Below are positions 46,059 to 56,700 of a stretch of 64,000 bases of DNA, in pieces. Both the position numbers and the translations under genes were made by a program. Where the stretch lies: contig OV121092.1 of NCBI GenBank assembly GCA_921293015.1, positions 36,029,764 through 36,093,763 on the forward strand. The letters are read 5' to 3'. Origin of the DNA: Phorcus lineatus. Its lineage: Eukaryota > Mollusca > Gastropoda > Trochida > Trochidae. Under the pieces are notes generated by a model. That model did not search any database and was not told where the DNA came from. It was given only the letters and a program-made list of their open reading frames with translations. Numbering within the stretch: position 1 is the first letter of the stretch; every line of letters starts with the position of its first letter.

Positions 46059-46069
46059 CTTTATGAGGA

Positions 46070-46680
46070 ACTGTCTTTATATTCTTGATTCAAGAGGAAA
46101 TGCTCAGACTAACTGCTTGTTCTTCAAGTTATAAATGTGCAAGACCTTTTTGATAATTTCTATCTATGCATATATATATATTAATATATAATGTATATAT
46201 AATTAACATTGTAACAGAGGGTAGTAAATAGAGCTTTGTTCAGCCTGTCTGTCATATCATAACATTTTATCATAAAGTGAGAAAGAATTTGTAAGAACAC
46301 CGTTGAAAGTCACGTTTGACTCAGAAGTTCAACATAGAGAGTTTGATTTTAATCTGATTTGGTAATAACGTACATCATTAAATGAAGGTTTGCCATGAAT
46401 AATTTGAAAATTGTCTTAAGAATTCTGATGTTTTTTAAAAGTATACTCTTTATATAAATTAACTTTGGGAAAAAAAGGCAGTGAATCATAATTTGTTAGG
46501 AAAAAAACTTATTATTAATCAATTAATTAATTTATAGGATTAATGACATGGTGGCCGCCTGGCGTTAAGTGTCAGTTGGCTTTATTCCGTCGCCTGTGAT
46601 TTATTTTTCATTTAGACAACTTAATTCACCTATGAAACCAGATTGATAAGTAGAAAAATATTATGGAATATGAGCTTTTG
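46070..46680. other. AT-rich intergenic stretch upstream of DUSP19
   Basis: No gene seen. Contains a short AT-dinucleotide run near 46165-46200. Confidence 0.4.
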
Positions 46681-46685
46681 TTTCA

Positions 46686-46902
46686 GGAAAATTGTACTTG
46701 TGGATTTTGTCCTTTGCAAGTGGGCTATCTTTCTTTCGTAATTCTGAGTCAGTAGAAATGGTAAACACAGTGGCCATCCTTCATTTCCTCCTATCAAATA
46801 TAGTTCTACATCCTCAACTGAATTCTGTTGAGATATGTGCACATTGCACACATGAAGATACTCAAGTCCAAATGTTTTTGTCACAGATTTTAATGGTTGA
46901 AT
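46686..46902 (+). other. Possible upstream exon of DUSP19 (weak)
   Basis: A 'tttgtttcag' acceptor-like site at 46676-46685 and a consensus donor (GAATG then GTAAGTC) after 46902 or 46903 bound an open frame of about 70 codons. Joining it to the exon at 47160 reaches stop codons in the frames I tried before the DUSP19 ATG. If real it is a 5' non-coding exon. It may also be chance. Confidence 0.25.
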
Positions 46903-46917
46903 GGTAAGTCAGTTAAC

Positions 46918-47048
46918 AACCGAGTTGGAGGTGTGCATGAATTGAAACACCTAGGCACGTGCGATGTAATCCCTTGACACGTCGCGTGTCGGGATCACAA
47001 TTCGCACGTGCCTAGGTGTTCCAATTCATTCACACCTCCAACTCGGTT
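46918..47048. mobile_element. 131-bp near-perfect palindrome (foldback MITE)
   Basis: The left arm starts AACCGAGTTGGAGGTGTG and runs about 48 bases; the right arm is its reverse complement with two or three mismatches. Even the middle folds ('gtaatccc..gacacg' with 'cgtgtcgggatcac'), so almost the whole 131 bases can pair with itself. TAA occurs near both edges, which might be a 3-base Harbinger-type duplication, but this is unclear. It lies upstream of the DUSP19 first coding exon. Confidence 0.8.
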
Positions 47049-47159
47049 GGTAAGCTTTACTTACCTACATCTGTATATATCCATATCATGTTTTCTCAAG
47101 AGGAGAGGTTTTCAAGGTTGTGACAGTTTGTCTTTCATGTCTGTTTTGCTTACTTTCAG

Positions 47160-47264
47160 GATATATGGTGTGTTGATGCTAATCTGCAAGAGCTAGATGA
47201 GGTGTCTCGGGAAACCTATAACAAAACCTAACCAAATCAGATCTGAAGCCCAGCACCTGCCACA
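47160..47264 (+). other. DUSP19: 5' UTR part of the first coding exon of DUSP19
   Basis: A strong acceptor (polypyrimidine run then 'tactttcag') precedes 47160. From there to the ATG at 47265 there is an in-frame stop TGA at 47244-47246, which supports the chosen start codon. Confidence 0.5.
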
Positions 47265-48543
47265 ATGGATGAAAGAGACAATGTGGCGCCAGCTAAAGCA
47301 TCGATAAATGGTCTTTTAAAAGACTTTGATCGATTGTCTTTAAAAAGGACAGAAACAAAGGTCATGACCCTTGAAGGAACTCAGATCATAGAAAAGCGAG
47401 ATGACAGAGGTAAATTTGTGGTACAAGAGGTCCGTCAGCCCAACGGGAAAATAGGTTACGTGGCAGACGTCAGACAGGACCTGCAGGTTGGAGAGGTCCT
47501 TCCGGGGCTCATCATAGGTAATGTATCTCAAATATTTATGATGATGATAATAATTTATCGTCAATAAATTATAGGAAATGCTTTCTGTGCACAACGCACC
47601 AAGCAGCCATAGTGCCTTGCCTGCTAAAACGCTGATCTGTCCTGATATAGCAAGCTATAACTTCCACCTTTTAACCTCTTTTTATTTGTCTCGACTGGGA
47701 ATAGAACCCTGGTCTTCCGGATGATGAACAGACACTCCACCGCCCGAGCTTCATCACCGGTCACAGACGTTTCAAAATACGATACTCAGACTACATATTT
47801 GAATTTCTCAGAACAATACATATACAATACAGTAATCTTTGTTAATAATAAACTTGTACTTTAAAAACATTTTTAAGAAAAAAAAGAATCTCAAATCAAT
47901 GTTACTTAACATATTACAGATATTGTTAGAGTGTATAAGCTAACCAATGGTAAACAAGGACTGAATACTCTGTGTTGCTGATAAGAAATGTCGCTTTCAA
48001 TTAGTATTGAGGATTGTAAGCCAAGATCACACAGATTAATAGCTAAGATCATATTCAATACGATAATGGGATTGACAAGAATTAAATCCATGATGTTTTG
48101 TAGGATCACAAGATGTAGCCCACAACCTAGAGCTGCTGAAGAAGTACAAGGTGACCCACATCCTCAACTGTGCAACTCTGGTCGAGGATTTGTATCCGTA
48201 CAAGTTCAAGTACAAGCTCATCGAGTTGTATGATATTCCTGAAACTCCCATCATGAGGCACTTCAACGATGCTCTCGCTTTTATCGAAGAAGGTCGGAAA
48301 AAGGGCTGCGTTCTCGTACACTGTAACGCTGGAGTTTCTCGATCGGCGACGTTTGTGATTGCCTACCTCATGAGAACACAGAAAATGCCTTTCAAAGAGG
48401 CTTTTAATTACGTTCGATCTAAGCGGCCTGCAATTTGCCCTAACCCTGGATTTGTTGCCCAGTTGAAGAAATATGAGGAACTGCTTACTCAACAGGGAGA
48501 GAAGAAGAAACATGGCAAGAGCAGAACTAGTGCCTCATGCTAG
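47265..48543 (+). CDS. DUSP19: Dual-specificity phosphatase 19 orthologue (2 coding exons, 230 aa)
   Basis: Exons are 47265-47517 and 48104-48543, a GT-AG intron in phase 1. The catalytic domain runs from about residue 70 to 215. It carries the HCxxGxxR(S) loop as HCNAGVSRSATF with nucleophile Cys158 and Arg164; the likely general acid is Asp128 in LYDIPET. DUSP19-specific matches, from memory of the vertebrate protein, are DLQVG at the domain entry, LIIGSQDVAHNLELLKK, KVTHILN and ICPNPGF. DUSP19 (SKRP1) is an atypical, small DUSP without a MAP-kinase-binding CH2 domain, linked to the MKK7-JNK pathway in mammals. An N-terminal extension of about 65 residues precedes the domain and a basic tail (KKKHGK) ends it. 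The start is supported by an upstream in-frame stop and a good context (cacaATGG). Confidence 0.93.
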
Positions 48544-48599
48544 CAAATTAATAAGAATTGTAATGGCTGATAGAGAATTGTTGTGATTAATTTAGGATT

Positions 48600-48790
48600 T
48601 TGATGAATAATATAAGATTTTGATGATAAATATAAGATTTTGATGATTATTATAAATTTTGGTTGTTAATATAAGATTTTGGTGGTTGATATAAGATTTT
48701 GATGATTAATGTAAGATTTTGATGATAAATATAAGATTTTGATGATTATTATAAATTTTGGTTGTTAATATAAGATTTTGGCAAATGAAA
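48600..48790. repeat. AT-rich minisatellite just after DUSP19
   Basis: Variants of 'aatataagattttgatgat' repeat, with a larger period of about 99 bases visible from 'gatgataaatataagat' at 48622 and 48721. It would lie in the DUSP19 3' UTR. Confidence 0.85.
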
Positions 48791-48799
48791 TGAATATTA

Positions 48800-50444
48800 C
48801 GATAGAGATAAAATTTGGGGATTAACTTTGAATTTTATTGATTTAATAGAATTTTGAGTATTAAAATATATAGTAAATATGTAAATATTATAATTATTTA
48901 AATATAATTATAATTATCAAAATATAACTTTGATGATAAGAAAAATTATGATGATTAAGAAACCTGAAATTAGAAAGCGAACTCAATGCAGCAACTTAAT
49001 TCAAGGCTTAGTATTGAAGTAATAACTTATGTCTAAATAGGTTACAAAATTAAATTAGGTTACTTAATTTTTCAATTAGTTTTATTGTTCTTATATTTAC
49101 TCTTTTAATTTACAGATTTACAGTAGGCATGATAAGATTTGTGGAATGTTTTTTCGTAGAGTAAAGGTTTTCACTACAAGACATCACTGGTTCTTATTTC
49201 GAAGTCCACAAAATGATGGGTGTTCCTTAAGCTTTGTTATGTCAAATTAATTCACAATAGTACTACTGAATAGTCAAGATTAAAACATTATAAATTGTTT
49301 TAGAGAATTGATTTTGATATATTTTAATGTCATATGACTTTAGAAATTCAGGGGAGAGATATGTCAAAGCAATAACTGAAATCTTTTCTACCTTGGTCAG
49401 AAGGTAAATTTAGTTTTATTGGCAATAAAAACTTTTAAAATGGATAACTTTATCACTGATTTAACATAATTTATCTGTTTTTATTTATAAAGAATCTCCT
49501 TTTATAAAGTACAAATGAATGGTCTAATTTAAATTTTACCCTATAATAATTTCTATAGTCTGATGAGGTCCTTTTTTCATTCTTGTAAGATAAGACCCTG
49601 TATGAGATTAAATTGGAACATTGTAAAAGTCAAATTACATAATTATTCTTCAATACTTTATGATGTGAATAACATGAACAGGATGACTTCAATTTCACAG
49701 TATTATCTACAAATTTGTCATATTTCAAAATAAGACAGTTTTTTCGTGTGTAAGATACAGGCAATTAACTCAATTTTGTCTTTGTTAGGAAGTTTGTTTA
49801 AGGCATACTGAAACTCGAGCCTTTTGAATGGATGACGATGAATGAATTACTAATATTTTCAAAATACTCTTCCCAACTCTTCCCAATAATTAGTAGGTAT
49901 AAATTGGAATATATTTCTTTCCTTCAAGTATCACCTACTTTATTGTTATATCTGCACTTAGGGCAATAACAAGTATTTTTACTCTACAACATCAATTGAT
50001 AAGAATGACTTTCTTCTGTTGAAATTTTGAATAAAATAATTTCATTTAACTAAAATGAGATTTGCTCAAGTTAATGATTTTCAGGGCACATCAAGTTAGT
50101 AAATAGACATACTTAATTCTTGATTGTGCTAAAATTTGATTAATTTTTAACTGCACAATTTATTTAACGACTTATGAAAAATATTTAATTTCTGATTGAA
50201 ACTGATATTAGTTTGTTTTAGTTTTATAGCGATTTAGATTGCTCGAGAAAAAATTTTAAGATTATATTTTTGAGTTGACTGAATCTAATGAGGAAAAATA
50301 GATTTGACTTTGTTTTGTGTGTAATGGTTTGTTATTTGATGTTTTGTTGATTTGCGGTTTTAGAGTTAAAGTGTGAAGAAAAAAGGATTGTTTAACAAAT
50401 CATGACAATGGATTTGCCAAAATGTTACAATGAATCATATCATT

Positions 50445-50487
<43 letters not shown>

Positions 50488-53400
50488 ATCTACTTAGTAT
50501 TTCATCTATCATATTTGTAGATTTTCAGCCACAAGCTTCCACGGCAAGACTTAAAAATGGGGCTAATAGTGATTAGGGCTTCCACGGTTGCCAAAAATTT
50601 GACTTTACTACTCGGAAAGTCAGACTAGACTCGGAACCGAATACCTGAAATTCTTATCCTTAAACAGTAGGTCATGTTCTTCAGCCTAGGTTTAGTACAC
50701 ACATACACACGTATGTAGATCTATATATGGTCAAGACTACTGTCTTGGCATAATCATGTTGATAATCTTCCTTCACTCAAAGACAGTCTAAAATTACTTA
50801 AATAATAGGGAGGGATCTCCTCTTTTCGAAAATTGACTCCATTCTAATTGGACCAGACTTGGACTTGAGTACTAGAAAAGCCTTGGAAGCCCTAAGAATG
50901 AGGAGCCCCTTCTCTCCCTTGTTTAAGTTTAACGATTTTTTTGGTCAAATGAAGCATCCATATCAATGAGATTTCTAAATGACTGCTTTTGAAATCTTTT
51001 TTAAAAAGACTCTTTAAGAGATCTCTACTGTCGCCTTGTTTTAAATACCAGAATTATCTTGCGTGAACATTTTGGGGAAAAAATGACTTGTAACAATGTT
51101 ATTTCTCCCTGCCAGTACTTTACTTACATATTCTGTATTTAATCATGGCATTAATGGCAGCTTTGTGCTCAACTGACCGAAAATATGATATAATATATAA
51201 CTTCAATATGATATTCATATTTTACCCAAGTTATTCCTTCTGTAACCAGAGTTATAGTTTGACTGTGTAATCCTTTCTAGTTAGGTGATTTGAAGTAATT
51301 AAAATGACCTACAACTAAATCATGGCTTGAAACGAGCTACTACTCAACTACTCACCTGTTGACAAGAATCAGATGTTTTCCAACATATATTACTATGGCC
51401 TAGTCATCTACCATTTTATTGTAAATAGATACATAATTATGTTACATGTGTATTTTTATCCTCTTAATCTAAAACTAGAACATGCTCATCACTTTTTGCA
51501 ATATTCCTTTACATTTGAATTTGGAATAATCAAGGATTGTTATGTTAACAATTTATCAAGTTTTGATTACTGAAATTGCATGTTTAATCTTTGGATGACA
51601 TATTTTACATATTGGCTGTGAAAATCAATATATTTTGCTCATTGCATTTAAGTTCAATCTTATGGAAATGTTCTTCATTTCCTAGTTTCTTAGTGAAAAT
51701 TGTTACACTTAAACTGATTAATTGCCTTGTTTTTAAGTAAAACGTTTTACTCATAAATAATTTCAGTAGTGTTGAGGTAATCCCTTAGCAAAACAAGATA
51801 TATTACTAATTTACTCCTTTTCTGTTTAAGCACTGAATTGTTCAACATTGAAAAGGTTAAGGAGACACTCTGTTAGTTGTTAGGTTCACATGTGCCAAAC
51901 TGCATGAATGGTGTCATTCAATGAAAAAGTACCGTCTGTTACAAGTTTAGGAGTATATTTTAAAGCTAATTGATTTTGTATGGTGACATTAGGAAAGTAT
52001 TTATTTATAAGGTTGCCATTAGCATAAAAAAACAAGACAATTCGACACATCAATTTCACAAACATAATTTAAAGGCAGTTACAAGGTTATAGGTTTTTAT
52101 AGGTTATTCAACCAACTTTCATGTGACATTTAGTTAGATACTCTACTAATATATATAACTATATTTAAATCCTCATTGAAATCAAGTTTTTATAATGTAT
52201 TTGTAATTTATGTTTGAGATGTTTTGAATTTATATATCATATTTGGTATTTAGGTACATTTTAATCCAAACAAAATGTGGTGAAAATTCACAGAGTGTCT
52301 CTTTAAGATCTGGGAAAAATCAATCATTCAAAATTAATTTCATGCTTTGCAGCTTTTTAAATATACTGGACTAAATAAGTTTGTGACATTGGAATGTATA
52401 TGATTTATATTTTATCATTGTGTCAATGAATAGATAGATCATTATTTTATTTCAAATTATACACATGTATTATTGTACAGGAACATTGTTTCCAGTATTT
52501 GTGAATGGTCGGGCACTTTTGAGTGTTGTTTATCCATCGAAATGTAGCTTCCTTACTTGACGTTTTTTGGAAAAACTTTGCACATTCTCTTTGTGTGAAT
52601 GCATGTTTTTCTTTGTCAATTTGTGAAATCTTCAGCAACCAAAAAATTCCCCGATAGCTATAATAATATGTTTCAAGTGGTCGGTGTAGAAATCATGCAG
52701 GAATGTAACTAAATATCGCCTCAAATTATGTCTGAACCTTATAAATCTTCCCACGTGAAGTTTAACAAGGGCCAGTTTTGAACTGGCAAGTGAAGCTTTT
52801 TTGTACAAGGATAAAAATAATCATAAGAACTCTCTCTTTAAAAAGGGAGGGAGAAACAAGTTGTAATTTCTGTGTTGCCTGATATTTTTTATAGAGAAAT
52901 TAGCATAATGTTCTAAAGTGTTTTAGTAAGGTTGTGAATGATTTTCAAGTTTATGTGTGAAGGGTTGTTTCTGCTTACTTTTTGTTTGATGTGGTTACTT
53001 TAATTCATTTAGATAGTAAACCTACACTGCAAACTGGAATTTGAAAGATTGAATGAATTAATGTAGGTGTTTAAATCATGCCATAATTTCTTAGCCAATT
53101 GTGTTAGCAAGTATTTAATCAGCAGCTGCCCTGTGTTTATTTGTTGATTGACACGGGTACTCTTTGAAACTTGAAATCATGAAATGTAACGGAATTTACA
53201 GGGGTCATAAAATCAAATTTCGACATAGCATTGAATTCTGTTTTGTCCAGTATTATTTATACAAACAGCATATTATATTATGAAAATGCCTTTCAGAAAA
53301 GCAATTGCATATATCTTTGAGAAATTATATGATATTACAACTAACATACCTTCCTCAGATTCCAATTAATTACCATTTGTATTCTGCTCCAACATTTTAA

Positions 53401-53910
53401 AAGATTCAGCAAATCTTGAGACATTCATGACAAAATGTACGGAAGAAATTTTATGAGCAGCGGAAATGCAATTGTCCCTATAAAATAATGATTATAATAA
53501 CTGAACATATAGGTGTTTTGGTGGTCTTTTTTGTGTATTTTTTTTAAAAATGCTCAAATGTTGTTGTATTAATATTCTTCAATGCAAAATTTCATATGTA
53601 TAAAGATAAATTATTTTTCAATGTGATCATTACGGCAGACGTGGCCAAATTTCTTGTTGATATTCTTAATAATGTTTTATCTTTTAATACTTTGACATTT
53701 TGGTTATCATTTTATTAGTTATTAGCTTTGAGTATATTTTAGTAACATTCTATAGGATTCTTCTTGATACTTATTGTCAAGTTTTTATTTTGACCACCAT
53801 AATTTTCCTATTCTTTATACTGTATATACAAGTCTGTACTTTTTTTAAGTTAAAAGCATCTTTTGTATATTGAGATGAATGCATGTAGCAGAACTACATA
53901 ATAATAAAGT
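48800..53910 (+). other. T-rich, repeat-poor stretch; possible long 3' UTR of DUSP19
   Basis: About 5 kb without a gene and, unlike the rest of the window, without a recognisable MITE or SINE. It contains a (TA)n run at 50451-50482. PUF-like words TGTAAATA (near 51420) and TGTATATA (near 53821) occur on the + strand. An AATAAA at 53903-53908 is followed by a T-rich/GT-rich stretch. These fit a long 3' UTR but also fit plain AT-rich DNA. Confidence 0.25.
50451..50482. repeat. (TA)n microsatellite
   Basis: A run of about 32 bases of pure AT dinucleotides. Confidence 0.9.
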
Positions 53911-54134
53911 GATGCCTTTTTCTTTGACTTTTTCTTATCTGATAGAGTGACAAAAACAGTTAATTGCATATTTATTTACTCCCCAATTTATTATCTAAAG
54001 TATAAGCAATCACAAATTATTTTCAGAATTTTTATATACAACTCCACACATATTTTCATTTGTTAGAATTTATTTAACATTACAACATAATGTTACATAA
54101 TGATTAAAACAAATGTGTAATTTGAGAAAAATTA

Positions 54135-54275
54135 CTAACAACCAACCATTAATTGACCCTTTCCTTAAATAAGGTTGATTTTAGCAATTTTGGTAACTAT
54201 AATGAATGTATTAATTGAAGTTAACCAAAATTGCTAAAATTACCCTTTAAAAAAAGTCAATTTATGGTTTGTAGT
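54135..54275. repeat. Long inverted repeat with a miRNA-like central hairpin
   Basis: The core stem pairs 54177-54198 (gattttagcaattttggtaa...) with 54219-54242 across a loop of about 20 bases. Less perfect pairing extends outward to about 54135 and 54275 ('accattaattgac' with 'gtcaatttatggt'). The core size fits a microRNA precursor, but the outer pairing fits a decayed MITE better. Confidence 0.5.
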
Positions 54276-54670
54276 AAAAATCTTTTTTCAAACTGCACAA
54301 AGCAGTAAAGAAAGGTATTATTTCAAGAAGAAAGCCTACATCACCATAGTTAAGTATTGCAATAAAACCTGTTAGTCTCTGCTATAACAGCACAACACGG
54401 CAAGCTTGAGGTTGTAATAAAAGTGTGAATTTTAAGTTTTTTTAAAACACGTAGAGTAGATCATGCCAAAGGCTTTCTGTACATCTCTCCTTCAAAACAA
54501 TGTCCTATTTTCATAAATTGCTACATTGTTTTGGCTTATAAGCCTCTCGAAATATGTATTACAACACGCTCAAATCTTGAGTTGAGGAAATCAACTCGAG
54601 TTCAAATTCTACGCTCGCGCTTTTGTGTTTACAGCCAATCAGGAGGGAAATTCATATTGCTGAGCATGCC

Positions 54671-54977
54671 CATTTTCTCCCAGCAGAGGTAACTCTGTCA
54701 TAAATTTCTTGTCAAAGAGGCCTATGCAATGATGCAGTTACAAAATGAGGTGTATGTGGTCTGTAAAGAAGACTCAAAGTGCATATTTGAATAAAGTTTT
54801 GCTTTTGGAAAGCTTACGAAAATCACTTGGGCAATTCAAATGATAACTTTTGAAACAGCGTCACTAACTTTGATTGCATCCAATCAGCGTTCTACATTTC
54901 TAGATCAAGAAACCTTCGTATTAAGACAGAGGTTGTATAGGAATTTATGAGGGAGCTACCTCTGTTGTGAGAGAATG
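54671..54977. mobile_element. CATTCTCTCCCAACAG-family MITE, 307-bp copy
   Basis: The left end is CATTTTCTCCCAGCAGAGGT and the right end 'gagctacctctgttgtgaga' closing with GAGAATG. The flanks GAGCATGCC (54662-54670) and GAGCATGTT (54978-54986) are a 9-base duplication with two changes. The interior is shared with the 40670 copy. Intergenic, between DUSP19 and PSMC3IP. Confidence 0.85.
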
Positions 54978-54989
54978 GAGCATGTTCTA

Positions 54990-56700
54990 AAATGGACTTT
55001 TATGCTCAGTGTGCCCAACTCATATTTCTACATCTAGTATCTAGCTGTTTCATTGGGTTTATTACAAGAGTTTTGGGCGGGTAATTCTAGGAAAAATTCT
55101 CCTGATGAAAATTCCCATAGGTGGTTGAGAAGAAAATAAATCCCAGGGTATTGAAGGCTGAAGAAGATAGGATATTTTATGAGTGCTTCATTTACCTGAG
55201 TACGTAATGCAATGAGTTTTGAAATTGTATTTTAGGTTAAATGTGAATAAATTCTTTATACATACTTCATGTTTTATTTCAAAGCCACTGTGGTTATGTA
55301 TATACATAGGAAAACCTTGCCATCTAAATCAGGATTTAAGATTTAGACTTCTTACTCCGAGAATCATTACTTGGTTAACAGATCAGACAAGACAATTATA
55401 TGGTAGAATGATTTTATTCTTGTAACAAAAACAACTGAAAGAATATAAGAATCTATTTACATATACATCAACATCAGACATATGATAAATAACAACATTT
55501 TGTAGGAAATACTGTCTATTGAACCTTTCAAATCTTTTACATTAATCTAACATAATTTAATCATGTTACATAAAAGGTTCCTTAACTTTAGTAACTTAAC
55601 ATATACTCTACAAAATAAGTTCAGGACCGCTCCAATTTTCGAAACCGAGATAGGGTGTTCCTTAACTTTATAAGTTCAGTATGTGGTGGTGAAGCAACAA
55701 TTGTGGTACTGTGTAACTTGCAAAGGCTTGTAGTTTGTCTTGTGCCAGAAAATCTAATGTTGCTATGTTTCAGTTAAACCTAGGAATAAATTCTTGATGT
55801 AGCAAACCTTGACTCAGAGCTCCAGCTGAGATTTTTTAAAAGTTTGACATCTAGTTGGTAATTTCAAAATTGTAATTTTATATTTTACAGAGGTGGGTAT
55901 CAAATCTCAAACTTGGTGCATGTTACTTGATCTGTGAAAGAGTTAGTATCACTATGTAGAATGGTATGATGTGCCTTATCATATTCTGCTGACATGTTGA
56001 AAACTTTTGTCTCTTTTCAAAGTGTATGTTATATCATGTCATGATACTGCTGGTAATTAAACACTGCAACAAATAAAACATCACATGTCTAATTATCATT
56101 GAAAGTGTCAAGTTACAGCTATTATAGGGGTTAGACACTGATCTAAAACAAACATGAGTATGGTATGCAAGCTTTCAAAAATGAGTGTATATTCTTTATT
56201 TTCTGGCATATACATGTGATTTTCTTAGCTTTTAGAATGATGCATATTTTCTTAAACATATTTCGGCGTATTACACTCACTTACGCCGCTTACCTGGAGC
56301 TCTGTATTCTTTGTCATTTAGAAAAATATATAATGAAGTTTCCTTGTCACTACTGCTCAACCAAATCTTCCACATGTCAACCAAAATTACATGTCTGTGA
56401 AAAGGACTATTGTAAGGTTGTATATGCTGTCAACGCCTCCATGGTGTATTTCTGATTATAAAAAATAAAATATTATCCTCCTTCATTGATATTTGTTTCC
56501 ATAAAAATAAAGAAACAATCTTACCACCCTTGTCACTTTTAAAAATATTTGCCCAAGGAACATCTTTATGCAGCCTTTTTTGTCTAGCTTCACCACCTTA
56601 GTTGTCTTGTACGCTGCAGGTTTAATGAATATTCACTACAAATTTCATTGCCAATATTTTGTGTGTTAAACAAGGATTCATCTGACAACTGTGACAGTTA
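54990..56700. other. Intergenic stretch downstream of PSMC3IP
   Basis: AT-rich, with no gene that I can support. The 96-codon frame at 56165-56455 has several Cys but no recognisable motif and no splice partners. Some of this is probably the PSMC3IP 3' UTR. Confidence 0.4.

Noticed and set aside
46692-46907. Coding exon resembling a helical adaptor domain
   Set aside because: I could not match it to any family; joining it to the next acceptor meets stop codons, so it is at best a 5' non-coding exon.
56165-56455. 96-codon Cys-containing frame
   Set aside because: No signal peptide-like layout, no family match and no splice partners; lies where the PSMC3IP 3' UTR or intergenic DNA is expected.
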